This document shows, one piece after another, positions 62,723 through 64,000 of a stretch of 64,000 nucleotides of DNA (its first letter is position 1; each line of letters opens with the position of its first letter). This DNA is from CAZVFX01 sp964626565 (lineage in GTDB: Bacteria; Myxococcota_A; UBA9042; CAIXZC01): contig CAZVFX010000003.1 in the NCBI GenBank assembly GCA_964626565.1, positions 52,352-116,351 of the forward strand. The letters run 5' to 3'. Position numbers and translations under genes: made by a program. The notes under the pieces were generated by a model that made no database searches, had not been told where the DNA came from, and saw only the letters and a list, made by a program, of their open reading frames with translations.

Positions 62723-63937
62723 TCAGTGCCAGAAGCCCAAAGAGATGATCGTATTGTGATAGCGGGGGGCGAAGTCGAGGCCGATGCCGGCCTTCCACTC
62801 CCACCAGAGAAACTCCCCGACCCGCACATCTGTGCCGAGAGTCAGGTGGGGACGGTAGGACGAAGATTCTACCCGGGTCGGCTCAAGGTACGTGCCGCCG
62901 CGGACGAGGAGGAAGTTGTTCATCACCTCCGACTCTACGCCCGCGTGGATTGAATATGATGCACTCTCCCCCGAAGGGACCGAATCTCCTGCCAGAAAGG
63001 AAGTCATGCCCGTGGAGCCCTCGGGAGCGGCGCCGTAGATGAGAAGGTCAACAGCCACCAGCACATAACGGCGGTCCAACACCTGCGACAACCCCGAGCG
63101 CGCCAGCAACTCCATCTCCCTTTCCCGGTCTTCCCGCCCACAGTTGAACGGCCTCCCCGACGCACCAAATTTGTACGCAGCCCCCAGAGCCAGGCGCCAG
63201 GGCACCGCGATGTTGTCCGGGATGGTGAGGTCTTTGACCTCCTCCGGAACCGCGGTCTCCTCCAGGTCGGGCCTGATACTCACCGGCCGGCGAAAGCTCA
63301 CTCCCAGCCGATATGACTCGTCGTCAGGGCGCCACACGAGCCCCACATCCAGGCCTGAGTTCTCCCACTTCACCAACTCGTTCCTATCTTCCTTGTCGCT
63401 GAGCACCAGCGACCCGGTGCCGATGCCCATTCCCAGCAACAACTGTTCCTCCAGGAACGCGTATGCCAGCCCCAGGTAGCCGTAGTCGAACCCGTAATGG
63501 TATTCGCCGTTCCTGCCCGCGACCTTGAAGTGGTTGTTGTTGAACGAAACACCGATACCGAACTTGCCGAACTGAAGGCCGATACCGACGTTTTGGGCCC
63601 GGTATTCATTGGCGCTGTGGGACGCCTCGCCCGTGTTGAACATGTCCACTTCCGCCCCGGGCTCCAGCAACATCAGGTCATAGTTCCAATCCCAATCGAA
63701 CCAGTCTGTGGAGTAAGGATAGCGGTTGATAAAGGAGGCAGGGTTGAGAAAACCGCCCTGGGTGCCTTCGGCGATGGCGGTGTACGCGCCGGCCAGACCC
63801 AGGATCCGGGATGATGCGATGACCGGACCGCGAAACACATCGACGTCGATGGGTGTCCTGGTTTGATCAGCCGCCGCGGCCGTCGACGCGCAAAGCAGCA
63901 GCAAACCGGGCAGGCAACAACGCAGCAAGTAAGTCAT
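62723..63937 (-). CDS. Outer-membrane beta-barrel protein (UPF0164/PorV-like)
   Basis: The 404-residue protein has a Sec signal (cleavage after AAA, ~23). ILGLAGAYTAIAEGTQGGFLNPASF near residue 45 is the typical N-terminal segment of PorV/UPF0164/FadL-type barrels. The rest alternates aromatic and polar residues in beta strands (GVSFNNNHFKVAGRNGEYHYGFDYGYLGLAYAF) and ends with FW-aromatic IISLGFWH as an outer-membrane assembly signal. ATG 63937 is chosen for the signal peptide; its GGGAGGAG is about 13 bases away, longer than usual. It is convergent with the ATPase gene, 20 bases from it. Possible solute channel or secretion component. Confidence 0.78.
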   Translation of the reverse strand: MTYLLRCCLPGLLLLCASTAAAADQTRTPIDVDVFRGPVIASSRILGLAGAYTAIAEGTQGGFLNPASFINRYPYSTDWFDWDWNYDLMLLEPGAEVDMFNTGEASHSANEYRAQNVGIGLQFGKFGIGVSFNNNHFKVAGRNGEYHYGFDYGYLGLAYAFLEEQLLLGMGIGTGSLVLSDKEDRNELVKWENSGLDVGLVWRPDDESYRLGVSFRRPVSIRPDLEETAVPEEVKDLTIPDNIAVPWRLALGAAYKFGASGRPFNCGREDREREMELLARSGLSQVLDRRYVLVAVDLLIYGAAPEGSTGMTSFLAGDSVPSGESASYSIHAGVESEVMNNFLLVRGGTYLEPTRVESSSYRPHLTLGTDVRVGEFLWWEWKAGIGLDFAPRYHNTIISLGFWH

Positions 63938-64000
63938 ACGGGTCCGTTTCTCCTCCCTCGCCTTGGAGAGGTCCGATATGTATGCTAGCATAACAGCGAT

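Overview
The window is GC-rich bacterial DNA, about 60% GC by eye, with densely packed genes, GGAGG-type ribosome binding sites and sigma70-like promoters. Very large lipoproteins built from cysteine repeats and Asp-rich calcium-binding repeats, a 3,803-residue TPR protein, a polysulfide-reductase-type operon and a selenocysteine-decoding selD together suggest an anaerobic or facultative Gram-negative of the deltaproteobacterial/Myxococcota kind, probably from a metagenome. No rRNA, tRNA, CRISPR array or transposase was seen, so this placement is inference. No gene-free stretch exceeds 300 bases.

Region 1 (1-7.3 kb) holds the end of a truncated gene, an excisionase-type HTH/PBP regulator, and a leftward sulfur operon: ArsR repressor, Tat-exported molybdopterin reductase, four-cluster ferredoxin, NrfD anchor and two YeeE/YedE transporters, the second fused to a rhodanese-like domain. 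A near-consensus promoter with two operator palindromes drives it. Region 2 (7.3-22.2 kb) is a leftward run of one lipocalin-like protein and five cysteine-rich lipoproteins. Region 3 (22.4-26.2 kb) carries a methyltransferase, selD with an in-frame UGA at codon 18, a TauE/SafE permease and a LysR regulator.

Region 4 (26.4-35.3 kb) has two more cysteine-rich lipoproteins, the second cut by an in-frame UAG from its probable C-terminal module, and a convergent secreted protein with a candidate internal thioester. Region 5 (35.4-41.4 kb) is a six-gene leftward operon: two paralogous TPR proteins, a BadF/NAGK-like sugar kinase, a GH4 glycosidase, a DegT aminotransferase and a PIG-L deacetylase, which looks like amino-sugar processing. 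Region 6 (41.5-47.6 kb) has two more cysteine-rich lipoproteins, one ending in a seven-repeat propeller. Region 7 (47.7-64 kb) holds a Memo-family protein, a sugar nucleotidyltransferase, the giant TPR protein, a DUF234-type ATPase and an outer-membrane barrel protein.

The dominant theme is a family of cysteine-rich exported proteins filling roughly half the window. Four of them share one N-terminal 'head' module and differ in the repeat tails behind it. This is the best candidate for an undescribed surface system. The clearest single molecular findings are the selenocysteine codon in selD, the UAG-split lipoprotein, the redox-type ArsR control region and the thioester-like secreted protein.
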